Below are positions 29,303 to 37,963 of a stretch of DNA of 64,000 bases, piece by piece (within the stretch, counting starts at the first letter, position 1; each line of letters starts with the position of its first letter). The notes beneath the pieces were generated by a model that saw only the letters and a list, made by a program, of their open reading frames with translations, ran no database searches and had not been told where the DNA came from. Origin of the DNA: Pseudoalteromonas phenolica (lineage in GTDB: Bacteria > Pseudomonadota > Gammaproteobacteria > Enterobacterales > Alteromonadaceae); NCBI RefSeq assembly GCF_005886345.1, contig NZ_PNEC01000001.1, forward strand, positions 1 through 64,000, read 5' to 3'. Position numbers and translations under genes: made by a program.

Positions 29303-29782
29303 TTAAGCAGAGATAGTCTTTTGTTTTTTTGAAAAATACTTTTTAACTTTATGATTGATAAATTTCATACCTAAAAAATCCCGATCAAGTATCAAAGCTG
29401 CAACCATAACTACGTCTATTGTATTAATCGCTAAAGTATAAAAATACCAGAACCACCAAGGTTCAGAATTCCAAAGTACCCTAAGATCTATATGTATAAT
29501 CAGACATAATAAAGCATTTAATGAAAGGCCAAGAATTACATATTTAACAGCAATACAAAGTTTTTGTTTCCAAACTTTATGCGCTAATAAAATCATGCCT
29601 ATAGTGACTATGTCATATACTATCCACGAGATATACATATACATTCTATCTGCAGATAAATTTATAAAATGATTACTTGTAAAGTATGATGCAGCCATTA
29701 AAAAGGAAGCTAAAAGGAGGGATATATTTTTACTAATTCCAGACACAAAAAAGAATAGATTCAGCAAAAAAGCCAAAACCAT
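29303..29782 (-). CDS. Membrane protein of unknown family, paralog C (start uncertain)
   Basis: 159-residue membrane protein and the most divergent of the trio, keeping PWWFWYFYTLAIN, the aspartate in TIDVVMV and DRDFLG. The reading frame is open upstream of the ATG with no start codon except ATT or ATA. The upstream stretch (FNSISLGLHFDTIILIG) is hydrophobic and lines up with the first helix of paralogs A and B. The gene may start at a non-standard codon or have lost its original 5' end. The ATG has AGG only two bases before it. It is 83 bp downstream of the small peptide gene. Confidence 0.65.
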   Translation of the reverse strand: MVLAFLLNLFFFVSGISKNISLLLASFLMAASYFTSNHFINLSADRMYMYISWIVYDIVTIGMILLAHKVWKQKLCIAVKYVILGLSLNALLCLIIHIDLRVLWNSEPWWFWYFYTLAINTIDVVMVAALILDRDFLGMKFINHKVKKYFSKKQKTISA

Positions 29783-29865
29783 ACCTATTAAAATTATTGT
29801 ATCAAAGTGTAAGCCTAAGCTGATTGAGTTAAAAATATATCCACCATAAGAGTTAGCAGGAGCAA

Positions 29866-30045
29866 TTATTCGGCTGTTTGGTCTTTTGGACGGTAACCAC
29901 TGTCAACAAGACCACCACCGCGAGCGCCAGTAATTTGCTCTAAAAACTTTTCAGATTTAATTACCTTACCAGAAAGAGAATTGATTTGGCTAGCGCTTTG
30001 AGCTGAACGTTGTTTTGATACTAAAGTTTTAATTACCTTTAACAT
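29866..30045 (-). CDS. Small precursor-like peptide (59 aa) with glycine-type leader
   Basis: 59-codon gene starting MLKVIKTLVSKQ, with AAGGAAA seven bases before the ATG. The segment SEKFLEQITGA fits a double-glycine-type leader: hydrophobic residues L35 and I38 stand at -7 and -4 relative to G40-A41. It is followed by RGGG and a short polar tail (LVDSGYRPKDQTAE). There is no cysteine. Cleavage after GA would release 18 residues; cleavage within GGG is also possible. The three membrane paralogs lie downstream on the same strand. No peptidase, exporter or modifying enzyme is in view. Function is inferred, not shown. Confidence 0.6.
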   Translation of the reverse strand: MLKVIKTLVSKQRSAQSASQINSLSGKVIKSEKFLEQITGARGGGLVDSGYRPKDQTAE

Positions 30046-30190
30046 AATGTTTCCTTATTTACGCTGTGAAACAGAGAGTCACAAAAGTGACGTTTATTTA
30101 TTGTTAAAAGTTATTTAGCAATGATCGATCCAATATTACACCACATTACACTTAACTTGCTTAAATGCTGGTTTTATGTTCACAAGAAAC

Positions 30191-30228
30191 AAAAAAGCAC
30201 CAGTTTGATATAAAAATGGTGCTTTTTT
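30191..30228. terminator. Bidirectional terminator after argH
   Basis: Stem AAAAAAGCACCA / TGGTGCTTTTTT (12 bp) with a 14-base A/T-rich loop. It ends the arginine operon transcript and isolates the peptide gene, whose own promoter should lie in 30046-30190. Confidence 0.9.
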
Positions 30229-30331
30229 AATAATTTAAAGCTTTACTCAAATAAATGAGTAGTGGCTTGATTCAAAAGTATTGGTTTAACATGCCAAGAA
30301 ATAAACTCTAAAAACTACTTATCCTTTATCA

Positions 30332-31711
30332 CTATTTAGATTCCGCTTGCTGTTTAGCAAACTTTATTGCTTGTTCCACTTGTGGCAAGGATGTTCCACC
30401 TAGCGCCTGCCGTGCGGCAATACAGGCATCTATCTCTAGTACAGGGTAAACATCTTCTGCAATTACAGGGCAAACAGTTTGAAACTCATCAAGCGATAAA
30501 TTTTCTAGATTCTGACCTTTACCTATTGCGTGCTGAACAAGCTGTCCAACGATATGGTGACCTTCTCTAAATGGAATACCTTTAGCAACTAGGTAGTCAG
30601 CAAGCTCAGTTGCATTAGCATGGCCGCCTTTCGCTGCCTTTAACGTTGCTTCACCATTTACCTTGATACCCTTAATGCAGGCTTGTGCCATATGAATACA
30701 GGCAAGCCAAGTTGGCATGGCATCAAACAATCCTTCTTTGTCTTCTTGCATGTCTTTATTATAAGCAAGCGGCAATGCTTTTAGTGTCATCATCATGGCG
30801 CTGAAGGCACCGAATACACGACCGGTCTTACCACGGATCAACTCCAAAGCATCTGGGTTTTTCTTTTGTGGCATTAACGATGAACCCGAAGTCACATTAT
30901 CAGCCAACTCAATAAACCCAGCCTCGCCAGTATTATAAAAAATCAGATCTTCTGCGAAACGAGATAAATGCATCATTGAAATGCTGGCGCAACTTAAAAG
31001 TTCAACCACAAAATCGCGGTCAGACACTGCATCTAGACTATTACGGCTAGCATGGCTAAAACCTAGGTTATGCGCTAAAGCTTCTCTATCAATCGGGTAA
31101 GCTGTGCCTGCTAACGCGCCACTTCCCAGCGGGCTGACATTTAATCGAGTAATAGCATCGCTTAAACGAGATTCATCTCGTTCAAGCATTTCAACATAGG
31201 CCATACACCAGTGGCTGAATAGAACCGGCTGCGCACGCTGTAAGTGCGTATAGCCAGGTAAAATTGTACCAAGTTCACGTTCAGCAAGGGCGACGAATTC
31301 AGCTTTTAAAGCCTGAATGGCTTCAACAATTTGTTCGGCTGTACTTCGACTCCAAAGACGAAAATCAGTCGCAACCTGATCGTTGCGACTGCGTCCCGTG
31401 TGTAACTTTTTCGCCAAATCACCCACTTTTTCTATCAGCTTAGCTTCAACATACGAATGGATGTCCTCATACCCAGCACTCGCAACAGCTGATAAATCTT
31501 GTTGTACTTCGCTTAATAGCTCATTCAAAGCTGCAACCAGCTCAGTATGCTCTTGTGCACTTAACACCTTTACTTGTTGAAGTGCACCGGCCCAAGCGAT
31601 TGAGCCGATAATGTCTTGCTCCGCCATTTGGTAATCAAACGGCAAAGAATCATTAAATTGTTTAAAAGCCTCATCAGGTCCTGATGAAAAACGGCCGCCC
31701 CATAGTGCCAT
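30332..31711 (-). CDS. argH: Argininosuccinate lyase
   Basis: 459-residue fumarase-superfamily enzyme for the last arginine step, splitting argininosuccinate into arginine and fumarate. Signature [16 protein letters not shown] is intact, with THLQRAQP and [14 protein letters not shown]. It is not fused to an ArgA domain, unlike the argHA fusion found in some Vibrio and Alteromonas relatives. Last gene of argCBFGH, 23 bases after argG. Confidence 0.97.
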   Translation of the reverse strand: MALWGGRFSSGPDEAFKQFNDSLPFDYQMAEQDIIGSIAWAGALQQVKVLSAQEHTELVAALNELLSEVQQDLSAVASAGYEDIHSYVEAKLIEKVGDLAKKLHTGRSRNDQVATDFRLWSRSTAEQIVEAIQALKAEFVALAERELGTILPGYTHLQRAQPVLFSHWCMAYVEMLERDESRLSDAITRLNVSPLGSGALAGTAYPIDREALAHNLGFSHASRNSLDAVSDRDFVVELLSCASISMMHLSRFAEDLIFYNTGEAGFIELADNVTSGSSLMPQKKNPDALELIRGKTGRVFGAFSAMMMTLKALPLAYNKDMQEDKEGLFDAMPTWLACIHMAQACIKGIKVNGEATLKAAKGGHANATELADYLVAKGIPFREGHHIVGQLVQHAIGKGQNLENLSLDEFQTVCPVIAEDVYPVLEIDACIAARQALGGTSLPQVEQAIKFAKQQAESK

Positions 31712-31734
31712 GCTGAAATCTCCAAACTTAACTC

Positions 31735-32943
31735 TTATTTAGCCTTTGCGTTTAATGCGGCAATTCTGCTCGATAATGAGAACAGGCGAATAAACCCTTC
31801 AGCATGCGACTGGTCATACACATCATCTTCACCAAATGTGGCAAAATCTTCACTGTATAAGCTATTTACCGATTGCTTTTGTACTGCAGCAACTTGGCCC
31901 TTATACATTTTTAAGATCACCTCACCTGTTGCAACTTCACTCAGCGCTTCAGCACCAGCTAATACTGAATCTTTTAACGGCGTGAACCAACGACCGTCAT
32001 AGACTAAATGAGAAAACTCAGAAGAAAGCGCCTCTTTCCATTTGCGACTTGCTTTATCTAGCACTAACTCATCGATTGCTTGCAGTGCGGCCATCATGAC
32101 TGTGCCACCTGGCGTTTCATAACAACCACGAGACTTCATGCCCACTAAACGGTTTTCAAGAATATCAACACGACCTACACCATGCGGTGCGGCTAGTTTA
32201 TTCAACTCCATTAAACATTTATAAGGGCTATAACGCTCACCATTCACTGCAACGATTTCACCTTTCTCAACAGACACAGCGACAAACTCAGGTTTATCTG
32301 GTGCTTGCTCTGGTGCAGTTGTCCAAGTCCATACTTGGTCGCTTGGCTGGTTCCATGGATCTTCCAGTTCTCCACCTTCGTGTGAAATATGCCAAGCATT
32401 GGCATCGCGGCTGTAAATCTTTGTCGCAGAAGCAGCACATGGGATATTTCGCTCTGCAAGGTAATCAAGTAATGACTCACGGCTTGATAGATCCCACTCA
32501 CGCCAAGGCGCGATCACTTTTAGATCTGGTGCTAATGCCGAGAAACAAGATTCAAAACGTACTTGGTCGTTACCTTTACCTGTACAACCATGTGATAGCG
32601 CATCGGCACCCACTTTGCGTGCAACTTCAACTTGTGCTTTAGCAATAATAGGACGTGCCATAGACGTACCTAATAGATAAGTGCCTTCGTAAATCGCACC
32701 CGTTTTTAATGTTGGGTATATATAGTCGCTGACCATTTCTTCTTTTAAGTCAACAATGTGGCACTCTGAAGCACCTGACGCTAAAGCTTTTTCTTCAACA
32801 CCTACTAGCTCTTCTTCACCTTGGCCCACATCAGCAACAAAGGCTACCACTTCACAACCATAGTTTTCCTTTAACCAAGGCACGATTGCCGATGTATCTA
32901 GTCCGCCAGAATAAGCCAGTACAACTTTTTTAATTTCGCTCAT
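31735..32943 (-). CDS. argG: Argininosuccinate synthase
   Basis: 402-residue N-type ATP pyrophosphatase joining citrulline and aspartate. It has the PP-loop [27 protein letters not shown], and [16 protein letters not shown] (LAERNIPC) region. The start at 32943 ([14 protein letters not shown]) has AAAGGTAAAG upstream and lies 10 bases after argF; an ATG six codons upstream lacks a site. Confidence 0.96.
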   Translation of the reverse strand: MSEIKKVVLAYSGGLDTSAIVPWLKENYGCEVVAFVADVGQGEEELVGVEEKALASGASECHIVDLKEEMVSDYIYPTLKTGAIYEGTYLLGTSMARPIIAKAQVEVARKVGADALSHGCTGKGNDQVRFESCFSALAPDLKVIAPWREWDLSSRESLLDYLAERNIPCAASATKIYSRDANAWHISHEGGELEDPWNQPSDQVWTWTTAPEQAPDKPEFVAVSVEKGEIVAVNGERYSPYKCLMELNKLAAPHGVGRVDILENRLVGMKSRGCYETPGGTVMMAALQAIDELVLDKASRKWKEALSSEFSHLVYDGRWFTPLKDSVLAGAEALSEVATGEVILKMYKGQVAAVQKQSVNSLYSEDFATFGEDDVYDQSHAEGFIRLFSLSSRIAALNAKAK

Positions 32944-32953
32944 TACTTTACCT

Positions 32954-33874
32954 TTACGCATAATTTGGATTTAACAGTGATACCAGCAATGCATTTTGGG
33001 CATGCATGCGGTTTTCAGCTTGTTGAATAATTTTTGAATTTGCCCCGTCCATCACCTCTGAAGTGATTTCATACTCACGGTGCGCTGGCTGACAATGCAA
33101 TATCGTACTTGCACCTGATTGCGCGACCAGTTGTTGATTAATTTGATACGGCATATACTTGGCTTTGACTTGTTCAAGCGGGGTCGTATCTCCCATCGAC
33201 ACCCAGGTATCTGCATAAAGTGCATCTGCACCTGCTGTAGCTTCAATATCGTCACTAACAGAAATAGAAGCACCTGTATCTTGTGCTATCAACTCTGCCT
33301 GCTTCAACATTTGCGCATCCGGTGAAGCACCTTTAGGACAAACAGCAACAAAATTAGTACCTAGCGTTGCAGCTAATAACATCAGAGAATGAGTGACGTT
33401 ATTCCCTTCACCTAGATACGCGAGTTTAATTTTACTGACGTCACCATAAACTTCTTGCAGTGTTAAAAAGTCAGCCAATGCCTGACATGGGTGGTATAGG
33501 TCACATAAGCTGTTCACTACAGGGACACTCGAAAACTCAGCCAATGTTTGCAATGAACTATGTGCATTAACACGTGCCACGATGCCATCCGCCCAAGTCG
33601 CAATATTAAGGGCAAAATCTTTCACCGACTCACGGCCGCCCATCGCACCGTTTTGTTGGTCTAGATAAACCGCATGACCACCTAGACGATTAATACCAAT
33701 ATCAAAAGACACACGAGTACGTAAGCTCGGCTTTTCAAACAAGGTAACGATAGATTGACCAGCGAGCGCTTGATTAAATTCTTTTGGCTGCTGCTTGATT
33801 GTTTGTGCAAGCGACAATAGTTTTAGCGCTTGTGCTTTATTTAGTTCTAATCCAGTTAAAAAATGAGATGTCAT
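32954..33874 (-). CDS. argF: Ornithine carbamoyltransferase
   Basis: 306-residue transcarbamylase making citrulline. The carbamoyl phosphate loop reads [11 protein letters not shown] and the ornithine loop DTWVSMGD, which supports ornithine over acetylornithine. The usual HCLPA active-site loop reads HCQPAH here, a leucine to glutamine change. It is the third gene of argCBFGH, nine bases after argB. Confidence 0.93.
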   Translation of the reverse strand: MTSHFLTGLELNKAQALKLLSLAQTIKQQPKEFNQALAGQSIVTLFEKPSLRTRVSFDIGINRLGGHAVYLDQQNGAMGGRESVKDFALNIATWADGIVARVNAHSSLQTLAEFSSVPVVNSLCDLYHPCQALADFLTLQEVYGDVSKIKLAYLGEGNNVTHSLMLLAATLGTNFVAVCPKGASPDAQMLKQAELIAQDTGASISVSDDIEATAGADALYADTWVSMGDTTPLEQVKAKYMPYQINQQLVAQSGASTILHCQPAHREYEITSEVMDGANSKIIQQAENRMHAQNALLVSLLNPNYA

Positions 33875-33883
33875 TGCTATTTC

Positions 33884-34663
33884 CTAAGGTGTAATTTTTG
33901 TACCGACATGGATGCCTTGAACTAAGGCAATAAGATTTTCTGGCTTCTGCCAGCTCGATATATACACCCCGCGTCGTAAGTGTTGTGCAGCGTGCAGGCT
34001 GGTCTTCACTTTGACCTCCATGCCGCCAACAATGACTCCTTCTTCGATAAGAATAGCAATGTGTTGTTCAGATAATTGATGTAAAGGCTGCTTATTCGCA
34101 TCAAGCACCGCTTCTACATCTGTCATATAAATAAGCTCAGCATCTAGTTGCTCAGCAATCGCCGCCGCCGCTTCATCGGCATTGACGTTATAAAGTTGGC
34201 CATCAGCGCCAATTCCAATTGAGCTCACCATAGGTGTTCTACCCAGCTCTAACAGCGTAGGTAAAATACTTGCTCCACCTTGTTGGCACTCGCCCACTTG
34301 ACCCAATGCTTTGAGTTTTTGCGAAGCAATTAAACCCGCTTCATATAGACAAGTACCCACAGGCTTTAAACCCGCTTTAATCGCTTGACCACTCAGTTGT
34401 TTGTTTGCAGTACCTGCCAATGCGCCCACAATATATGGCATCTGTTCTTTTGGACTGATACGAAGACCTTGATGCTTAGCCGTTGCAAAACCCGCATCCG
34501 ACAACCACTTATCAACTAACGCGCCGCCGCCATGTACCACAACAAACTGTTTGTCGACTTGTACTTTTGTCAGCTCAGCAATTGCAGAAAATAGTCCCAT
34601 CGCTGCATCTTCCGTGTTTAACACCGCTCCACCGACTTTAATGACCCATGTTTGCATCTTCAT
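33884..34663 (-). CDS. argB: Acetylglutamate kinase
   Basis: 259-residue amino acid kinase that phosphorylates N-acetylglutamate. It has WVIKVGGAVL with the catalytic lysine, FVVVHGGGALVD, and VNADEAAAAIAEQL. The length is the short proteobacterial form without the N-terminal arginine-sensing helix. The start has AAAAGGAGTG upstream and overlaps the argC stop by four bases. Confidence 0.96.
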   Translation of the reverse strand: MKMQTWVIKVGGAVLNTEDAAMGLFSAIAELTKVQVDKQFVVVHGGGALVDKWLSDAGFATAKHQGLRISPKEQMPYIVGALAGTANKQLSGQAIKAGLKPVGTCLYEAGLIASQKLKALGQVGECQQGGASILPTLLELGRTPMVSSIGIGADGQLYNVNADEAAAAIAEQLDAELIYMTDVEAVLDANKQPLHQLSEQHIAILIEEGVIVGGMEVKVKTSLHAAQHLRRGVYISSWQKPENLIALVQGIHVGTKITP

Positions 34664-35676
34664 GACACTCCTTTTAAGCCAAGTTCAGCAGGTAGTAATG
34701 CTGCAATATTCATACACTGTAGCGCTTGGCCAGCAGCCCCTTTTAACAGGTTATCGATGGCAACCACCACAATCAGTTGCTCACCTTGTACTTGCCAGCC
34801 AATATCAACATACGGCTGTTTAGCCACACCTTTAATTGAAGGCATTTGCTTAGTGCCTTTTAAACGAATTAGCGGCTCGTCGGCCAATACCTGAAATGCT
34901 TCATTAACCTGGTGCTCACTTACACCCGGCTTCAGCTTCACATAAATGGTTTCAAGAATACCGCGAGCAAAATTGCCTAAGTGCGGGGTGAATAACACAG
35001 AGTGATCAAGATACTGTGAAATTTCAGGCGTATGCCTGTGATTAAATAAACCATAAGGTGCGAGAGACACTTCGCAAAACTGTGTGCCAATATTGGCTTT
35101 GCGACCCGCCCCCGTTACGCCCGATACAGCATTAACAATGATGGTTTCATCGGCGAGTAAATTTGCTTCCTTAAGAGGCTTCAAGCCATTTAACGCAGCG
35201 GTAGGATAACAACCTGCAACAGCAACCAGTTGTGCCTGTGAAATGCCCTTTGCATTCCACTCTGCTAAACCATATTCAGCTTGTGCAAGCCAAGTAGGTG
35301 ATTGGTGGGTAAAACCATAAAAGCTGTCGTAGTCTTGAGGATTTTTAAGCCTAAAACCACCAGATAAATCGAACACCTTTTTACCCATGGCTAAAAACTT
35401 AGGCGCGAGCTCTACACTGACTTTATGATCTGTACACAGACAAACGAAGTCTGCATTGGCTTCGATATCCGCAAAGGCTTGTTCATCAAGAGGTAAAAGA
35501 AGCGTGTCGAGCAAAGAGGCATGTTCTGGATATAAGTCACTCAGGAGCTTTCCTTTGTCTAAACTTTGCTCTGACACAAAACATCCAGCAAGGGAGAAGT
35601 TGGGATGTTTGGCAATTAAACTGGCTAATTCAGCGCCGCTATAGCCGCTAGCGCCAATAATGGTTACATTCAACAT
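34660..35676 (-). CDS. argC: N-acetyl-gamma-glutamyl-phosphate reductase
   Basis: 338-residue NADPH-dependent dehydrogenase. The Rossmann start is IIGASGYSGAELASL, the catalytic cysteine lies in VAVAGCYPTAALNGLKPL, and the family motif is GVTGAGRKAN. First gene of argCBFGH, divergent from argE and preceded by an ARG box. Confidence 0.97.
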   Translation of the reverse strand: MLNVTIIGASGYSGAELASLIAKHPNFSLAGCFVSEQSLDKGKLLSDLYPEHASLLDTLLLPLDEQAFADIEANADFVCLCTDHKVSVELAPKFLAMGKKVFDLSGGFRLKNPQDYDSFYGFTHQSPTWLAQAEYGLAEWNAKGISQAQLVAVAGCYPTAALNGLKPLKEANLLADETIIVNAVSGVTGAGRKANIGTQFCEVSLAPYGLFNHRHTPEISQYLDHSVLFTPHLGNFARGILETIYVKLKPGVSEHQVNEAFQVLADEPLIRLKGTKQMPSIKGVAKQPYVDIGWQVQGEQLIVVVAIDNLLKGAAGQALQCMNIAALLPAELGLKGVS

Positions 35677-35788
35677 AGTAAAAAAATCTCTAAAAATTTG
35701 GTTCTGTTTCGTGCCCTCAGGGCATTATTTAAAAAGTGTTGAATGTATATCGTCGCATCTTAGCCTCAAATTATATTTATGCTCAAAA

Positions 35789-35806
35789 AGTGAATTGATA
35801 TTCATA
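35789..35806. promoter_or_regulatory. ARG box (ArgR operator) between argC and argE
   Basis: The 18-bp site AGTGAATTGATATTCATA fits the ArgR consensus (half sites TGAAT and ATTCA, 4-base A/T-rich centre) without mismatch in the half sites. It overlaps TTGATA (35795-35800), a likely -35 for argE, and sits 13 bp from TATAAT (35770-35775, minus), a likely -10 for argC. Neighbouring half-sites such as TGAAT at 35740 could form weaker boxes. ArgR would thus repress both directions. Confidence 0.85.
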
Positions 35807-35861
35807 CTAAACACATATAAATTATTATGCAAACATTTTGAATAAATATTTTCGGATAAAT

Positions 35862-37022
35862 ATGACTACTCCAGCATTTATAAATATGTATCAGGCGCTT
35901 ATTGCAGAACCTTCAATCAGCGCGCTTGATCCACAGCTCAATATGAGTAACTACTCAACCATAGAACTGCTTGCTGCTTGGTGCGAAAATCTTGGATTTA
36001 GCGTTGAAATAACCGAGTTGACGACTGCGCCAGGTAAATTTAATTTGCTGGCTAAACGTGGTAAAGGTGAAGGCGGATTAATGTTAGCAGGGCATACTGA
36101 TACCGTACCTTTTGATGATAGCCGTTGGAGTTACGATCCTTTTAAACTCAGCGAATCTGATAATAAACTATTTGGGCTGGGTAGTATTGATATGAAGGGC
36201 TTTTTTGCTTTTGTCATTGAAGCAATAAAACAACTAGATGCCCAAGATGTAAAACAATCTAAACCCATTATGATCCTCGCAACCGCAGATGAAGAAACCA
36301 CCATGGCGGGCGCACAAGAGGTGGCGAAACATCAAAGCTTAAAACCTGAGTTTTGTGTCATTGGTGAACCGACTGATATGGTGCCTGTATTCACCCATAA
36401 AGGGCACATGAGTAGTGCCATTCGAGTAACAGGCAGGTCGGGGCATAGCTCTGATCCCGCACGTGGTTTAAATGCCATTGAAGTGATGCATAAAATCATT
36501 GCAAAGCTGTTGCAGCTCAAAGACACTTTAAAGAATAAATATTCAATTGAGCATTTTGCAATACCCTACCCGACTTTAAACCTAGGGCATATACATGGGG
36601 GTGATAATGCCAATCGTATCTGTGGCTGTTGTGAGCTGCATTTAGACATTCGCCCACTGCCTGGGCTGAGTATTCAAGAGCTGCAATTATTATTGCTAGA
36701 AGCAGTAAAAACAATTAATGATGAATACCCAAATAGCGTTGATGTGATTGACTTACATGATCCTATTCCGGCCTTTACTGGCACAACCGACAGTGCCTTA
36801 GTAAAACTCGCCGAAGCGGTTTCTGGAGAGCAAGCCATTGCAGTAAACTACTGCACCGAAGCGCCTTTTTTACAACAACTAGGCTGCGAAACCATTGTTA
36901 TGGGCCCTGGCTCTATCGAGCAAGCTCACCAGCCTGATGAATATTTAGCAATGGAGAAGATCAAACCTTCGCAGGAGAAGATTACTAAGTTGATAAATCA
37001 AATTTGTTTCAAAGCATGCTAA
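35862..37022 (+). CDS. argE: Acetylornithine deacetylase
   Basis: 386-residue M20-family metallohydrolase that removes acetate from N2-acetylornithine. Metal ligands are visible in [36 protein letters not shown] and the C-terminal [15 protein letters not shown]. The ATG at 35862 fits the family; a TTG eight codons upstream is less likely. It is divergent from argCBFGH and ends in its own terminator. Confidence 0.95.
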   Translation: MTTPAFINMYQALIAEPSISALDPQLNMSNYSTIELLAAWCENLGFSVEITELTTAPGKFNLLAKRGKGEGGLMLAGHTDTVPFDDSRWSYDPFKLSESDNKLFGLGSIDMKGFFAFVIEAIKQLDAQDVKQSKPIMILATADEETTMAGAQEVAKHQSLKPEFCVIGEPTDMVPVFTHKGHMSSAIRVTGRSGHSSDPARGLNAIEVMHKIIAKLLQLKDTLKNKYSIEHFAIPYPTLNLGHIHGGDNANRICGCCELHLDIRPLPGLSIQELQLLLLEAVKTINDEYPNSVDVIDLHDPIPAFTGTTDSALVKLAEAVSGEQAIAVNYCTEAPFLQQLGCETIVMGPGSIEQAHQPDEYLAMEKIKPSQEKITKLINQICFKAC

Positions 37023-37046
37023 AAAAGGAGCCATTAGCTCCTTTTT
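37022..37046 (+). terminator. Terminator of argE
   Basis: Stem AAAAAGGAGC / GCTCCTTTTT with a 5-base loop; the hairpin begins at the last base of the argE stop codon. It could also serve the convergent gene on the right. Confidence 0.9.
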
Positions 37047-37081
37047 ACATTTAAACCCCTATCTAATCAGTCCTGAATAAT

Positions 37082-37897
37082 TTACTTTGCAGTGTAATAT
37101 GGATTTTTTAACTTTATGGCATTGTCAGGCTGATACATAGATAACCGCGCTAAATCGTCTTTAAAATAACTAGCAAACAGTGCATCAAACTCTCCGTTAC
37201 TTTGCAATTTGTTCAGTCCTCGCTTTAAATCCGCTGCCAATTTAGGCTTTGCATTATTAACAAAAAAATAAAACGCCGTTGGATATTCCAAATAGATATT
37301 AGGCAATAAAGTGAATTGTTCTGGATTTTCTTCAAGCTCAGAATTTACTTCAATGAAAGATCTAGGAAAGTAATCAACTCTGCCTACTGACAATAGTTTA
37401 AACATAGCCTGATAGTTCGAGAGTGGTTTTATTGGAAGGTTGTTAAACGCTAAGATCTTTGTATCTGGCCAATCATGTCCTTGCACTGCAGTAAACGCGC
37501 TCAACTGCTCTAAGTTTTGCAGCGTTGAGAATTGTGCAACTCGCTCTTTCTTCACCATGATCGCACGCTTACCTATGTAACCTTTAAATAAAGGTATAGG
37601 AATCGTAATTGCTATTTGCTCTCGATCTGGGCTGGTCATACTCCAATGCAAGTCTACCTTACCTTTAGAGAGAGCCATCAAAGTGCGCTGTTGATGAGGG
37701 TGAACAGTGACATGCTCATAGTCGTAAGTGGCTCCTGCGGCTATTAACGCTTTATCGAGCAACTCATAAAGGTAATGATCTCGCTCATAAAGCTTTCTTG
37801 GCTCTTTCGCGACTTTTATGGTTTCAGTTTCTTTTGCCTGAAGCTGAAAAGCACCACAAACACTTATAATAATGAAAAAATTGATGAGTCTCTGCAT
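37082..37897 (-). CDS. Periplasmic solute-binding protein (family 3 type)
   Basis: 271-residue secreted protein with signal peptide (INFFIIISVCGAFQLQA). The body resembles extracellular solute-binding family 3 or ABC amino-acid-type binding proteins: VDLHWSMTSPDR, GYIGKRAIMVKK and LNKLQSNGEFDALFASYF. No permease or ATPase gene is adjacent. The orphan status is common for such proteins in this group, where some act as sensors. The start at 37897 begins the signal peptide, with GGGAG upstream; a GTG five codons earlier is possible. Confidence 0.8.
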   Translation of the reverse strand: MQRLINFFIIISVCGAFQLQAKETETIKVAKEPRKLYERDHYLYELLDKALIAAGATYDYEHVTVHPHQQRTLMALSKGKVDLHWSMTSPDREQIAITIPIPLFKGYIGKRAIMVKKERVAQFSTLQNLEQLSAFTAVQGHDWPDTKILAFNNLPIKPLSNYQAMFKLLSVGRVDYFPRSFIEVNSELEENPEQFTLLPNIYLEYPTAFYFFVNNAKPKLAADLKRGLNKLQSNGEFDALFASYFKDDLARLSMYQPDNAIKLKNPYYTAK

Positions 37898-37963
37898 ATA
37901 GTGGGCTCCCACTCATTTTACTCTAAGCTACCCAAAATAGAGCCATGACTCAAGTATTTCTGA

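Noticed and set aside
30332..31711. ArgH-ArgA fusion as in some marine relatives
   Set aside because: ArgH ends at the normal length of 459 residues, with no acetyltransferase domain and a terminator behind it.
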